Source of the DNA: Atherix ibis
Taxonomy: Eukaryota; Arthropoda; Insecta; Diptera; Athericidae
Direction: 5' to 3'
Length of the DNA: 64,000 bases
NCBI GenBank assembly: GCA_958298945.1
Contig: OY282606.1
Span: 86,373,696 to 86,437,695, forward strand
Notes under the pieces: generated by a model
Seen by the model: only the letters and a program-made list of their open reading frames with translations
Databases searched by the model: none
What the model was told of the DNA's origin: nothing
Part shown: one piece after another, positions 33,721 through 45,781 of the stretch
Layout of the letters: the number at the start of each line of letters is the position of its first letter
How positions within the stretch are numbered: position 1 is the stretch's first letter
Translations under genes and position numbers: made by a program

Positions 33721-35245
33721 TTTTTTATCAAAGTCTGAATTTTAAATGTTTTATTTACAATAACCACTCATTAATATTTATTCTGCCCTCATAATTTTAT
33801 CTAAAAACCTGGTCAACATAATGGGATCTTCCTTAAAAAATTCTATAACATTTTTATAGAATACAATTTTTTGTAAACGTTTTTAATAATAAATACCATC
33901 ATCGAGTCGAGCACCATTGAAATGAGTTGAGTAGTTTTTAAGAAAATTACAATCGATTTTTTACTATAGTAGATATTAAAATTTTTTACTCAAAAGAAAA
34001 CTATGCAAACGTTTAAGTACAAAAGTACTAATATGCTTGAAATATGCTTGAAAAATTTTTTTTTCAGACCATCACACTAATATGCTTGAAAGTTTTATTG
34101 AACCCGAACGGGTACGCTTGTGGTCATCGCTAATTATTAACTTTGTACGGCAAAAGAATGCAAAATTCATAAAAGGCCAGCAAATAAACTGTATTAGATT
34201 CAAAAGTCTTTTCTTCATAATCTGCGTACGTTTATAGTGATAAACTGTACATAATTTAAATACTTTCAATAAAGTCTATACAAAAAAATCGTCTATTGAA
34301 TTTTGAAAATTTTCCATCTAATAAAACCTTAATCAAACGCAGTGTGACTTTTTATGTGCTAAAATCATTTTATTTCATTTAATGTTATTTTATATCAAGT
34401 TTGTTTTTATTAATTCAAAAATCGTTTAAAGAGCAAATTTTGAATTTTAATATGTTGGCATTACTGGAGTCATAAATAAAGAGAAAAATTACATGTAAGT
34501 GTGAAAGGGAGGTGGGGGGAAGTAGGAGCGGGAGACATGTGAAAAGTTTAGTGACTATACAATAAAAAATTACTTTTACTTTTGTTCGTACGGAAATTTT
34601 GGGAAGAATTAGGTACGTGCCACTTGTTATAAAGTGTATTTTGTAGAAATTTATTTTCAAGGGATAAAAGGTACTCGTATTTTCCAAATAAAATTAATTT
34701 CTGATAACAATTTAAGAATAATTAATTAGCATAACTCTTTAAAAATTCATCATTTCCTCAATTAAAGACAAATTTTATGTTAAACGAAACTTTCACATTT
34801 ATATTATTGTAGAAATGTTTTTTTCCCCAATTTCCAGGAAAATCTTGCGTTTGGTGTAAAATTTAAATTTTGCTTTTAACTAAAAACTTTATTTTCAAAA
34901 TTCTCTGAGTAGGACTAGTTGAACCAAAAAATTCGATGTAATACACCATTAAAAATTGATAAAAATTATCCTTTTCAAACTATTATTTTTTAAACTACAT
35001 TTTAATATAAAATTAACATGACCAAAAGAACTATGGTAATACCGACTTTATTTATAGTTGGAACAGTTTTTTTACGATCACCCTCTTTTGCTTACTATTA
35101 ACTACAATATTTGGACTGATAATTTTCTAATTGGGAGTATGACTCAGTGTGGAAAAAATTCTTTTCCCCAGAGTTTGACCTAGTCTCAAGACGCTTCCTG
35201 GTCATATCCTTCCCTACAATTGTGAAAAATAACATGAAAATAATT
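33720..35245. other. AT-rich intergenic DNA, nothing recognised
   Basis: Short frames here are of random AT-rich composition. A purine-rich patch GGGAGGTGGGGGGAAGTAGG lies at about 34507. No gene called. Confidence 0.45.
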
Positions 35246-35250
35246 AAATA

Positions 35251-36120
35251 AGAGGTCTATTAAAAAAGTATCGCAAATTTTGAATTTCCTCGGGCTACGT
35301 ATATTTGATTTTCAATTTTTTTGATACGATATTCGATTTTTGATGTCATGGCTCGCACTTATGCCGATAAGTTCGGCCATTTTGAATGTTCAGTTAATTT
35401 TTGACGATTTTTTGGATCGTCTCCGATTTTTGCTCAATTTTGACCAAAAACAGCATCGCATTAACATTGCTAAGGAGCTGTTGGACTCTATCCGCGACGA
35501 CCCAAATTTGGTCCAGAGGGTCATAACTGGTGACGAGTCATGGGTTTATGGTTATGACGTGGAAACCAAAGCTCAATCATCCTAATAGAAGCTGTCGCAC
35601 GAGCCAAGACCGAAATAGCGCAAAGTTCGAATGTGAAGGTTTTGCTTACAGTTTTTTTTCGATTTCAGGGGCGTTGTGCATCAGGGTAGAACGGTCAATA
35701 AGGAATATTACCTGCAAGTTATGCGCAAGTTGCGCAAAACTATCCACCAGAAACGCCCGGATTTGTGGAAGAACAAAAATTGGCTTTTACCATTTTTGGC
35801 CAAAAACTACACACTAATAATGCCGCAGCCCCATATTCCTCAGATCTGGTCCCCTGTGGACTTTTTCTTGTTCCCGAAACTGAAGATCCCCATGAAAACA
35901 CGACGCTACGCTACGATTGAGAAGATAAAGACGGGATCGAAAGAGGAGCTGAACAAGATCAGAAAAAATGATTTTTTGAAGTGCTTCGAGGATTGGAAAA
36001 AACGTTGGCAAAACGTTTGATGGGGATTACTTTGAAGAGGACAAAATAGATATTCATGAATAAATGAATATTTTTTGAAAAAAAAACACAAAATTGCCGA
36101 TATTTTTTGAACAGACCTCG
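35251..36120 (+). mobile_element. Mariner of the CGAGGTCTGTTC family, internally deleted (copy 3)
   Basis: The ends AGAGGTCTATTAAAAAAGTA (35251) and TTTTTTGAACAGACCTCG (36120) are flanked by TA. Plus-strand transposase lacks the N-terminal DNA-binding half: the 5' UTR (CGATTTTTGCTCAA) is joined directly to FDQKQHRINIAKELLDS. It continues through VITGDESWVYGYDVETKAQS, GRTVNKEYYLQVMRKL, KRPDLWKNKNWLL and VDFFLFPKLKIPM to KCFEDWKKRWQNV. The HHDNAPAH block with the second Asp is missing. The 3' end is normal. The same UTR-to-FDQKQ joint is present in the snap-back copies at 26426 and 42577, so this type is their likely precursor. Confidence 0.85.
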
Positions 36121-36129
36121 TATATACTT

Positions 36130-37540
36130 TTTGACCATTGACGGAAAATTTTGGTGAAATATTTTCTGCTCTTTGAAATGTCATTCATTATTTTGATAAT
36201 TTATAAACATAAATTATGATAATTTTATATTTATAGAAAAAATTAATTTTTATTCATGAAAATACTATATTATGAAACCAGTAAATTTTTTTGTTATAAA
36301 CAGAATTACGTATAAGAAAAACTTCTAAATTTTAAAAATTCTGCAATCGATTCAAATTATAATTGCAAATTTCTTCAGTAAAAACCAAATTCACATTTAG
36401 ATAGAGTTAAAAAATGAAAAAAAAATATTAAAATGTACAATATATATTTTAACGTTAGAAACTGTATTTTACTAAAAAAAGAAAATATTCTTTCAGAACG
36501 CTTTGTGTTAAGACAAGAAGTTCACGAAATTTAAAAATTAAAATGTTATGAAAATTATTAACATCGTAAAATCTTAGATTGACTTCCTTATTGACTTTGT
36601 GTATAACATTAGTAGAAGTTACTGTATAGAAGTCGACAAAAGGCCGTAGTTACGATGCAATAAATACGAGTAGAAAGGTCTTAAATATCTCATGAAAAGA
36701 GTAAAATTTCTAGGTATTTGTTTAATCATTACCTAGGCTGCTAGATTCATATTACGAAAGTTACGAAATTAGTTGCCATTAGCTATTAATTGCCAATAAA
36801 AAGAAAGCAAAATAATATTAACTGTAGAGCCGTGGAACAGAAGAGCTAATAAACCTAGCATCACAGTAACAGCAATCAGCAACTTTGTTAATACACGAGT
36901 ACGCATGAGAATATGCACATTTGTTAATGAATTTTGTTGAAATAACATTTGTAACATACTACATGCACAACAAATGATATTGAATTTTGCACATTGACAG
37001 AAAAACGTAAGCAAACACGATGAAAACATTCCCCCCAATGTCAAGTTCACGTTAACAACTCGATTATTACCAATCGGACGTGACCATGGCTTAATGGATC
37101 CAATCGATTTCAACAGATCAAACTCGTAAATCGATTAGTTGGACCGCTATGAACGTATCTGGGGAATACTGTTAAGCAATTTCCATTCACCAATAAACCA
37201 TATGAAATGGCATTCAGAATCGATAGTCCAATCGAACTAAATACGAGCGCATATTTCCATATTGGTCTTCATCGATGCATGCAGGAATTATTAATGAACC
37301 CACTCCATTCCAAATGACAAAACCTTTCACTACTCAGAATGAAGATGTAAATTTTCTATTATTTTTATTGCATTTTCCTAAGTAAATAGGTTCAAATGTG
37401 CATATTGAAAAGAAACCAAAAAAAAAAAATACTTTCACGAGTTAGGGTGTTGCATTTTATAGAAAACTAATTTGTAATGCAAAAGAAAACAATTTTTTTG
37501 TAAAATTTGTACTAAAAAATGACATTTAAAAAAACTAAAG
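36130..37540. other. Intergenic DNA; one unrecognised minus-strand frame
   Basis: AT-rich to 36600, then a less AT-rich stretch to 37330. The minus-strand frame 37113-36769 (MKSIGSIKPWSRPIGNNRVV and on, with six cysteines and a hydrophobic C-terminal part) has no recognised family and no splice or promoter support. I leave it uncalled as a gene. Confidence 0.35.
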
Positions 37541-37880
37541 ATTCCAACTAAAGATGCCAACAAAAGGGCACCTGGGCTACGTAATCGAACTTAAGGATGT
37601 TACGTAATAGGCGAGAGCGTCCCAGTGTCCATAAGTTGGGTCACAAAAAAAATTGTCCTAATCTTTTTGAAGTTCCTATTTGTAAATAGGATTTATCATC
37701 ATCATCAACTGGAAGAAGTATGGTCTAGGCTTACTGAATCATACAACTCCAAACGTCCCGTTTTCGCGCCTTACTTCCAGTTCGACACTCCAAGCATTAA
37801 GAACTTCGGACATACATCGTCTTCTGGGCCCATAAATGGGAACCACTATAGTAGATTTTCCAAGCAGAATTTTGAGCTTG
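37540..37880 (+). other. Unclassified GC-richer segment
   Basis: A balanced-composition stretch between AT-rich DNA and the mariner at 37954. Plus-strand frame includes HHHQLEEVWSRLTESYNSKR and PYFQFDTPSIKNFGHTSSSG with no stop from 37625 to 37927. No family is recognised. It could be part of an exon or an unknown repeat. Confidence 0.2.
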
Positions 37881-37953
37881 AAAAAAAATTCAAAATAATT
37901 TATTTACGTAAATTTACATTTTTATAATACAATATTAAAGTTCTTTTAGTCTA

Positions 37954-39171
37954 CCAGGTGTATAAGTTTAAATCTGCTGTTTTTTAGTCAAAAACGCATG
38001 TTTTTTTCATAGAAAGCAGAAACAAATTTATTCAAAGTACTTGCCTCGCTAGCTACACATTTTTCCCATCTCTCGGGCAATTTGTGGATACCACGCCAAA
38101 AAAAAATTCCTTCTGTTTCGAGGCAAACCACTCATCAAGCCATTTTCGGACGTCTTCGTAAGAATCGAAGTGCTGCTCAGCGAACGCGTGGTCCTTCGAC
38201 GAAAAGAGATGGTAGTCGGAAGGGGCCAGGTCTGATGAATAAGGCGGCGTGGGGTAGCACCTTCTAGTTGAGTGTCTCCAAGTAGTTTCGGACCATTTTT
38301 GACGTGTGCGATGGTGCGTTGTCGTGGAAGAAAATCAGCTTGTCATGTCTTTGTTGATAATCCGTCCTTTTTTCACATAGAGCACGGTGCAATTTGATCA
38401 GTTGTTGGTGGTAGCGGTGGGTATTGAAAGTTTCACCAGGTTTCAACATCTCATAGTAGACGATATCCTGCTGATCCCACCAAACGCACAGCATTGTTTT
38501 CCGTCCGAAGCGATTTGGTCTTGGGGAAGATGTTGATGGTAGGCCGGGATAAACCCACGATCTGATCATCGCCTGTCACAATCCAAATTAGGAACGACTT
38601 TCTTTTTTGTCTGGCGAGCAAGATTTCGAATTTGTTTTGGCGTCGCTCCATCTGCCTATCATTCAATTCATGCGGCACCCATTTTCCGTTCTTTTCAATC
38701 CTCCCCATGGCTCGCAGACGCATGGAAATGGCTGGTTGAGTAACACCCAATTGCTCCGCGAGCATTTTTTGTGATTGGGTATCGTCTTCGTTTAAAAGAG
38801 CCTGCAATTGATGGTCCTCAACCTTCCTAGGCCGATTTTCACGGTTCTTGTCCCACAAGTCAAAATTGCCGTCTTTGAACTGACGAAACCAATGTCGGCA
38901 CGTTGTTTCCGATAAAGCACGATTCGGCAGCCGATTTCTTCAAATTGAAGCAGAAAAGCAGAGTTTCCCGCATATGCTCTTTTTCTGGCACAAAACTAGA
39001 CATGATTACGAAAGGAAAAATGTATGTTGTTGTACGAAATTGCTGACAATGTGTACTGATTAATGTTGACAGATGTCAAACTCATAAAAAAAGTATGGCG
39101 TGCCCATGGTAGCCTAATACGCTCACTCACGCCATCTATGACAAAAAGCGGATTTAAACTTATACCCCTGG
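37954..39171 (-). mobile_element. Mos1-like (mauritiana) mariner, copy 3
   Basis: The ends CCAGGTGTATAAGTTTAAAT (37954) and TATACCCCTGG (39171) are flanked by TA. Minus-strand blocks: DNRENRPRKVEDHQLQALLN-type start, MLAEQLGVTQPAISMRLRAM, VPHELNDRQMERRQN, TMLCVWWDQQDIVYYEMLKP and FFHDNAPSHTSKMVRNYLET. There are deletions near 38920 (N-terminal region) and near 38560 (around the first catalytic Asp block, with the sequence after VTGDD altered). Inactive. Confidence 0.9.
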
Positions 39172-39449
39172 TACAAGAAAATTAATAATAATTATTTAAA
39201 AAATAAATAGAAAAAAATACCTTATGTAGCAGTCAGATACATTTAACAGGATAAAGAATTAAGTTATCTGTTTAAATGTGACGTACTATTCAGTTTTAAT
39301 TGGATTAGTTTGCTTATATTCAAGGTTTCTTAGGCATGGGTCAGCGCCCTTTATATTGCACTACGACCATCAGATTATCTGATGACTTCAAGGGTCACGT
39401 GATTGGGGGCATTACAAGTTTTCTAAGCGAAGCTGTTCTGTTTTTGGTA

Positions 39450-39800
39450 GTGCCGGCACAGTAGCACAGTCGTTAGCGCGCTGGCCTAGGTGTTGTGGCA
39501 TGGTTCTGCGCTGATTTTCAAAAAAAACCCTTTACTTTCCGTTCCTTTATTCTTATATTAACCAAAAAGGAACAATACCTGGAAAAGCCACCAGCCAGTA
39601 GAAACGCGGAAATATTAAAACCAGCTTTGGAAGGGAAAAACCAATCGTGGATAAACACCCGTATTGGTCAAAGACAACAACCCAAAGTAGACATAATGGC
39701 CACCTCTTCTAGTGGACGAAAGCATAGATCCGAACCAAAAACTGAACGCTGTAGGATAGCTGCTGCGGGACTATCTCTGTAAGACGGATACAAATGTAAT
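39450..39800 (+). mobile_element. tRNA-derived SINE-like fragment
   Basis: The 5' part has an A-box-like TAGCACAGTCGTTAGCGCG (39462) and a weak B-box-like GGTTCTGCGC about 40 bases later, the spacing of an RNA polymerase III promoter in a tRNA head. It is followed by a GC-richer body to about 39800. The cloverleaf is not complete, so it is not a working tRNA gene. A SINE head is the best reading. The body is unclassified. Confidence 0.4.
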
Positions 39801-39929
39801 TAGAATATTTGTAAAAAGGTACACCCACCCATGTTCCGAAGGGGATGTTAAAAAGGGAACTAGATCATCTATTAACACTCCCCATAATAGGAGGAATACA
39901 CGTCCATTAGAAATATTCGGTTAAATAAA

Positions 39930-40260
39930 TTTAATATTTTTTTATATTTGGGGCGTCCTGGGAACTCTTCGTGCAATAAAGGCAAATTTTGACGGTAACA
40001 GTATCTTCTTCTCCAATTTAAAAGAAACACCGACCACTGATACTTTCAGACCAACATACACACTAGACAATCACTTTCCGCTGATACAATGGCTTCTTTG
40101 GAGTCATTTGTGGATTTTCAGAGCCCCATGTACGGCAGTTTTGATTTTTTGAACAAATTTTCTTCAGTAATAAGGATCATTTCTCGCTCGGTGAATACAT
40201 CAAAGATGCTACGGGACGACGAACACATGATCCTAAAACCGATACCAATACAATTGATTA
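39930..40260 (-). mobile_element. IS630/mariner-like relic
   Basis: Minus-strand traces of the transposase middle: NDSKEAIVSAESDC-type sequence, equivalent to the TIEKPLYPEKVTVWC block, then a decayed GVIGxxFF region. The shared nucleotide words ATACAATGGCTTCTTTGGAG and GATACTTTCAGACCAACATA recur in the 6.8, 12.65 and 43.6 kb relics. Confidence 0.45.
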
Positions 40261-40379
40261 TTTGTAGAAAGATCCACATGTTCAGGCTTAAAAGCGGACT
40301 TGGAAATAAATTTGTTGTATCTAGAGGTACTCTACAATAGGAGGAACCCTACTCGTAAAATTACTGGTTTGCTGACATT

Positions 40380-40710
40380 CTTTTAACAGACGTCATAAGA
40401 TGGGATTTCGTGTTCAGTTTTCGGGCCACGAATTTCAGTAAGGACTTTGAGTAGACTGGATTGTGGTGTTTGGACGCTAAAAAGGTATCGCTGAGAATCC
40501 TGTTTGCCATTCTGTTCATAGGTGAGTAAGATTAATGAAAGCTATAAGCACCGGACGCCGGAGTAGGCTATGTTGAATCTTATTAAATACAGGATCATTC
40601 AATGGGCTGCAAATAGCTTTTAGGGCAGCTTGGCTATCAGTAAATTAGTTAGGCCGATAACTTTGTCAATTTTATTCGCCGCTTTTATTGCCCGAAACCG
40701 CCCTTTACGA
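40380..40710 (-). pseudogene. Non-LTR retrotransposon RNase H fragment
   Basis: A minus-strand frame carries DSQAALKAICSPLNDPVFNK then IQHSLLRRPVLIAF, the DSQAAL active-site strand of the RNase H domain found in jockey/R1-type elements. Downstream is MNRMANRILSDTFLAS-type sequence. Bounded by AT-rich DNA, with stops in flanking frames. Confidence 0.65.
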
Positions 40711-40719
40711 AAACACTTC

Positions 40720-42185
40720 ACAAAATGTAAATCACAGATTTAAGGTCAATGCTAACTTTAAATTTTATTGGCCTAAATTTTGCATTTTAATAGGACTTAT
40801 AAATCCCCTTCAAGGGTGGACCTATTAATTCGGTTTAGTAGGACTCAGTTTTCTGCTTTAATAATAACTAATAACCGTATTTAAGAGGTCTTATTTGTCA
40901 TCGTTTTTTAATAAGTTCTATTATATTATTAGGTGCTATTAAAAAAGATAAAATGATAAAAGGGTCTTATTAGTCAATCCTTATTAAAAAATTCTGAAAA
41001 TTAGACATCTTTATTTTACCATAATTATTTTTTCCTAATAATAAATTTATTATGAAAATATTTTTCAAGAAGGTTCCTCAACAAAATTCATTCAATTTTT
41101 TAGCTGATATTAAAATTGATAAAATATTAATTAAAATTCGTATTAATTGTTTTTTTTTGTTTACTGAAAAATATGGCATTGAAGAGTGTTTATTGGTAAA
41201 ATATTTTATAACAAAAATAAACATTCGAAAACTGATCTGAATTGAAAAATATTTCACGGGTACCCGTCGACATGCATTTAAGTAAAAGTTCCAAGAAATT
41301 TTAGTAAGAGTTTTTGGCTGTTTACTTCCAAATTATCACAAAATTTGTCACTTAAACTTTATCGAATGGGGAAATCGATGGAATTTAGTGGAAATCATTT
41401 TGCAACAACAAAAAACAAGTGAAATATTTCAACAAAAACAAAACCTTTCGCAATTTCTTAGTAAAATTGTAGGTCTTTGGTCAAGTGTACTTTAGTATTA
41501 ATAAGAAAAGAAAAGAAATTTTCCGATGATATTTAAACTTATACGAAAATGGAAATCTAAACAACAAAGTCTCTACGACATGACAAATTTGGCCATGAAT
41601 ATTAGCAAGTGTACATCGACTTTGGAGCAATTTCAAAGAATAAATTCACGAATCATAAACCACTTCCACAGGTATTTGTATTCGTGAGGGTGTATTTTGA
41701 GTTTGTTTTTAAAGTAAAAGTACACGAGTACAATTTCGAAGAGTTTAAACTTAATAAAAAGTGGTTTTATGGAAAATGACACTAATTGATTTCCATATGG
41801 AGAAAGTGGTCGATGAGTGTGAATATTTATTTTAAAAGTATTTTGACCGAAAAGATTAAAACTACCATGTGTGAGAATAATTATTTCCGTAAAGTTTCTG
41901 GTATATTTTTCTTCTTGAAACACAACAAAGCAAACGTGAAATGAGGGCAAGTACAAATTATAATTCAAGTGAATTTATTTGTAAATATTATTCACTGATT
42001 ATATTATAAGAGTTAAAGATTTTTTTTTTATTATTGAAATTTGGAATGAAAACGGTGCAAACAAAATTGCCGATTTTTGTTTTTAAATTGATTTAGATCC
42101 ATTTTTAAAGGTTTGTTTTAAATGTTGAGGTTTTGTAAAGCTTTCAATTTAAAATAGACCATTTTTTTCTCATATTTAAGATAGG
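40720..42185. other. AT-rich intergenic DNA, nothing recognised
   Basis: Short frames (for example plus 41052-41240 and minus 41968-41633) have random AT-rich composition. No gene called. Confidence 0.45.
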
Positions 42186-42189
42186 AAGA

Positions 42190-43790
42190 GCTACCCAGTA
42201 TGTACTTCGAAAAGTAAAGTTAAATAAAACACCTTGAAAATTTTGACTTTCATTAAGTTTTTATTTAATTATATTGATTAAACCTTGCCGATATTAATGA
42301 AATATAGAATCATTCAAACGGCTGCGACGACACTTCTTGCAGGACTTGATCTGTTGAGGTAATTTTCGATGATTTTACAATTTTCGGCCATTATTTGGAT
42401 GTTGGTTTTCAAATGATCTAAAGCTGAAAGATTGTTAAACTTTACATGATCTTTTTTATAGTTTCACATGAAAAAGTTTGACAATTGACATTCCAAATCT
42501 CGAATTTTTCGCGCAATACAGCCAAAATTTGTCATATTGTGTGGCTTATGGCACCGTTTTACGATAATTGCATATACGAGGTCTGTTCAAAAAGTATCGG
42601 GAATTTTGAATTTCCGCGGGTTACGTTTATTCGATTTTCGATTTTTTGGGGCGTTATGTTGGTACTCATGTCTCTCATTTATGCTGACAAGTTCGGCTAT
42701 TTTGAATGTTCAGTTAATTTTTGACAGCTGCTTTGCTTGCACGTGTTTTGGTTCGTCTTCGATTTTTGCACATACCAAAAAATGGATCAAAGAATCTGTT
42801 TCGGGAACAAGAAAATGTCACAGAGGGGCAGATATGGGGAATACGATGGCTGCGGCATTATTTGTGTATTGTTTTTGGCCAAAAATTCGCGCACAAGCAA
42901 AGATGCCTGAGCAGGGGCGTTATCATGGTGCAAAAGCCAATTTTTGTTCTTCCACAAATCCGGGCGTTTCTGGCGGATTGCTGCACGCAACTTGCGCATA
43001 ACTTGCAGGTAATATTCCTTATTGATCGTTCTACCCTGTGGTAAGAACTCATGATGCACAACGCCCCTGCAATCGAAGAAAACTGTAAGCAAAACCTTCA
43101 CAATCGACCGAACTTTTTTTGGTTTCCATATCATAACCATAAACCCATGATTCGTCACCAGTTATGACCCTCTGGAGCAAATTTGGGTCGTCTCGGACAG
43201 AGTCCAGCAGCTCCTTAGCAATGTCAATGCGATGCTGTTTTTGGTCAAAAAATGGGCAAAAATCGAAGACGAGCCAAAACACGTGAAAGCAAAGCAGCTG
43301 TCAAAAATTAACTGAACATTCAAAATGGCCGAACTTGTCGGCATAAGTGCCAACATCAAAAATCGAATATGGTATCAAACAAATCGAAAATCGAATATAC
43401 GTAACCCACGGAAATTCAAAATTTGCGATACTTTTTGAACAGACCTCGTAGTTCAGATTAAAATCTTCAAGTTGATTTAAAAAAAAATTAGTTATTTTAC
43501 AGCAATAGTGGTTAGAATTGACATAATAATCTTTTCTTCATTATTTTCGAAGAAATGACACCTTCAGGCAAAAATTCACATCAGGCAGTCACTTTTTGCA
43601 GATACAATGGCTGCTTTCATAGTTACTTTTAGTTTTTTCATAGTGACTTTTAGTTTTTTTTTTCAATTTATAAATGGAAATTTTGCGTATCATCACTAAC
43701 AAAAATCTTGTTTGGAAAAGCATCCGAATCCTGTTGATCCAGCATCCAATCGGCGTATCTATTGCGCAATTTTAACATATTCTATGATAA
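42190..43790 (-). mobile_element. IS630/mariner-like relic split by a younger mariner
   Basis: The left half (42190-42576) and right half (43449-43790) belong to one relic. The left shares TCGAATTTTTCGCGCAATA-type sequence with the 12.35 kb relic. The right shares GTTCAGATTAAAATCTTCAA with 6.7 kb and the ATTTTCGAAGAAATGACACC/AGATACAATGGCTGCTTTCA tract with other copies. A mariner (42577-43448) sits between them at a TA. Confidence 0.5.
42577..43448 (-). mobile_element. Snap-back mariner derivative of the CGAGGTCTGTTC family (copy 4)
   Basis: The ends CGAGGTCTGTTCAAAAAGTA (42577) and TACTTTTTGAACAGACCTCG (43448) are flanked by TA. As in the copy at 26426, both ends are the family's 5' end. 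On the left the 5' UTR runs to the ATG (ATGGATCAAAGAATCTG) and then switches into inverted transposase DNA (TTCGGGAACAAGAAAA). On the right the UTR is joined to FDQKQHRIDIAKELLDSVRD with the N-terminal part deleted. The minus-strand interior retains VITGDESWVYGYDMETK-type sequence (frame from 43282), HHEFLPQGRTINKEYYLQVM, LRAAIRQKRPDLWKNKNWLL, HHDNAPAQASLLVREFLAKN and PQPSYSPYLPLCDIFLF. Confidence 0.85.
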
Positions 43791-43799
43791 AAATGTTAT

Positions 43800-45775
43800 C
43801 CATAATATCAAATGGTAAGCTTTAATCTATAACATATCTTAAAGTTGTACTTTTTGAACTTTAAAATAAATAATTCTATACTAGATATTTACTAATTTTC
43901 GAATTGAATAATTTAAGAATATCATAATAATTTTACTTCAAAGAAATTGTTTGTATTTTTCTATAAAATAAAAAGAAAATCTGAAAATTTTATAATTTTA
44001 GGAATTATGATAGCTTTTTCGAAAATATCCTCCAAGTACAAATACTCTTTATCGGCTGAATCAACTTGATGATTCATCAGAAATGAAAAATTTAAAAAAA
44101 ATTAAATAATAGAAAAGGATTTTTTTTCTTCTTTAAATAAAATAAAAATTTAATTAAATATCAAATAAAGTTCAAATTGTAATAGGATATATCCGAGGAG
44201 TACTGACTGATAAGTGATTTTGTTTATGTTAAGCCAGTAGGAGGAGTATTGGGAAAAAAATCCTCATTTAGTTCGTCCGAAATAAACAAATGATCCTTCA
44301 TATCAATAAGAGATATTTAAAGGACATTGAAATTATTTATTATTTCAAAACAATAAATAATACTTATCAAATTTAAATCATAAGATTTGACTTTATTGAA
44401 AACTTTATTTTATTCAATAATTGAGCTTTAAAATTTTATGGTCTTATCAAAGATTCTCTTTTAAAGTTTTATAGATACTTAAAAAGACTTCTTTATTATA
44501 AACTATATAATTTTTAATTTTTAATATAATAAATTATACCAAATCGAATATAAATAAAATTATTAATTTAGATGCAATTTATTGTGAATTTCATATAAAA
44601 TTTTTATTCCTTGGGGATTTATAATTAGCTCTTTTTAGAGAGAAAAGATTATTTTACAAAATATATCTTACAATATGGAAATTTGGTCTTGAGCCCTTCT
44701 TTTATAATAACTTAATTAAGATTATAGATAAATATAACCATTATTTCTACTCTGATTAATTTTGGCATAAAATCTGAATACTTTTATCAAAGAATCAATT
44801 AATTATAAAAATAATCGCTTTTATAAAAGATACAAAAAAAACGAACTTTTAACAAATAAAAAAACTAAACTTTTAACAAAAATGTTTTATCATTAAGTGG
44901 CTTGAATAAAGAAGAAATTCCGAATTGCCAAGAATAACCCTTCTGTAGGTTAATTGACTTTCACGATGCCCGCATAATTTATGTACTGAACCGTTAAATT
45001 TCACCTAAATTGTAGCACATCAACTGTTCATACTCGTTTGTACTTTTCCAGGTAACTGTTTTGTTGTTGTTATTTATTTCAACAACAAAATAAACAAATA
45101 AAAACATATACGTACAGCTACAGGTGTACAGGTAAAGCGGATCAACTAAATTTTATCTGAACTTTGTTGTTCTTGATCAATTCGAAAATGTACATGCATT
45201 TATGTATCGATCGAAAATGGCAATGAAATGCGAAAATTGAAGAAGAAAGACAAATAATAAAAATTTACCGAAAACAGGTACAAAATTGTACAAAAAAAAA
45301 AAAAAAAATTATTCAGATCATTACTGGCTGATGCACTTTCTTATTAAATAAATTGAATAATTAGAAGAAAAAAATTCATCGTAAAAACTGGCATTTTTGC
45401 ATTAGGTGCGATCTGATTATGATCATTACTTCTAGAGATCACACAGTGGTGGCCATAATGAGATCATTCAATTTTGGAAGATAAAAAAAATCTTTTCAGT
45501 AAAATTATTATTTTGGTTCTTGTATCAATTAGTAAATGGTTATTAATTCTATAAATTTTTCTAAATTAATATTTTTTACGAAATTTTTTTTATACCTCAC
45601 CTGATAAACCATAGCTGACCATTTTAATGTAAAAAAATATTTTCAAAATCCAAAATTTATTAGCATAAATCCTTTGATTTGGAAAAGTTTTTGTTTCTTT
45701 TCAATTCAATAAATTCGTAAATAAAAAAGTATTCATATGTGCATATTTTTGTATTATACTTTTAAAAATATCATT
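43800..45775. other. AT-rich intergenic DNA
   Basis: Contains a small inverted repeat TTTTGTTGTTG/CAACAACAAAA near 45059-45090 and an A15-16 run near 45295. No gene recognised. Confidence 0.45.
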
Positions 45776-45781
45776 TGATTA

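Noticed and set aside
36769..37113. 114-codon minus-strand frame with six cysteines
   Set aside because: No recognised motif, signal peptide or supporting gene structure. Kept only as a note in the intergenic entry.
39453..39520. Functional tRNA gene
   Set aside because: The A-box is good but the B-box is weak, and I could not form acceptor and anticodon stems. SINE head is the better reading.
42537..43001. 154-codon plus-strand frame
   Set aside because: It runs from an older relic across the end of the snap-back mariner into inverted transposase DNA. It is an accident of the rearrangement.
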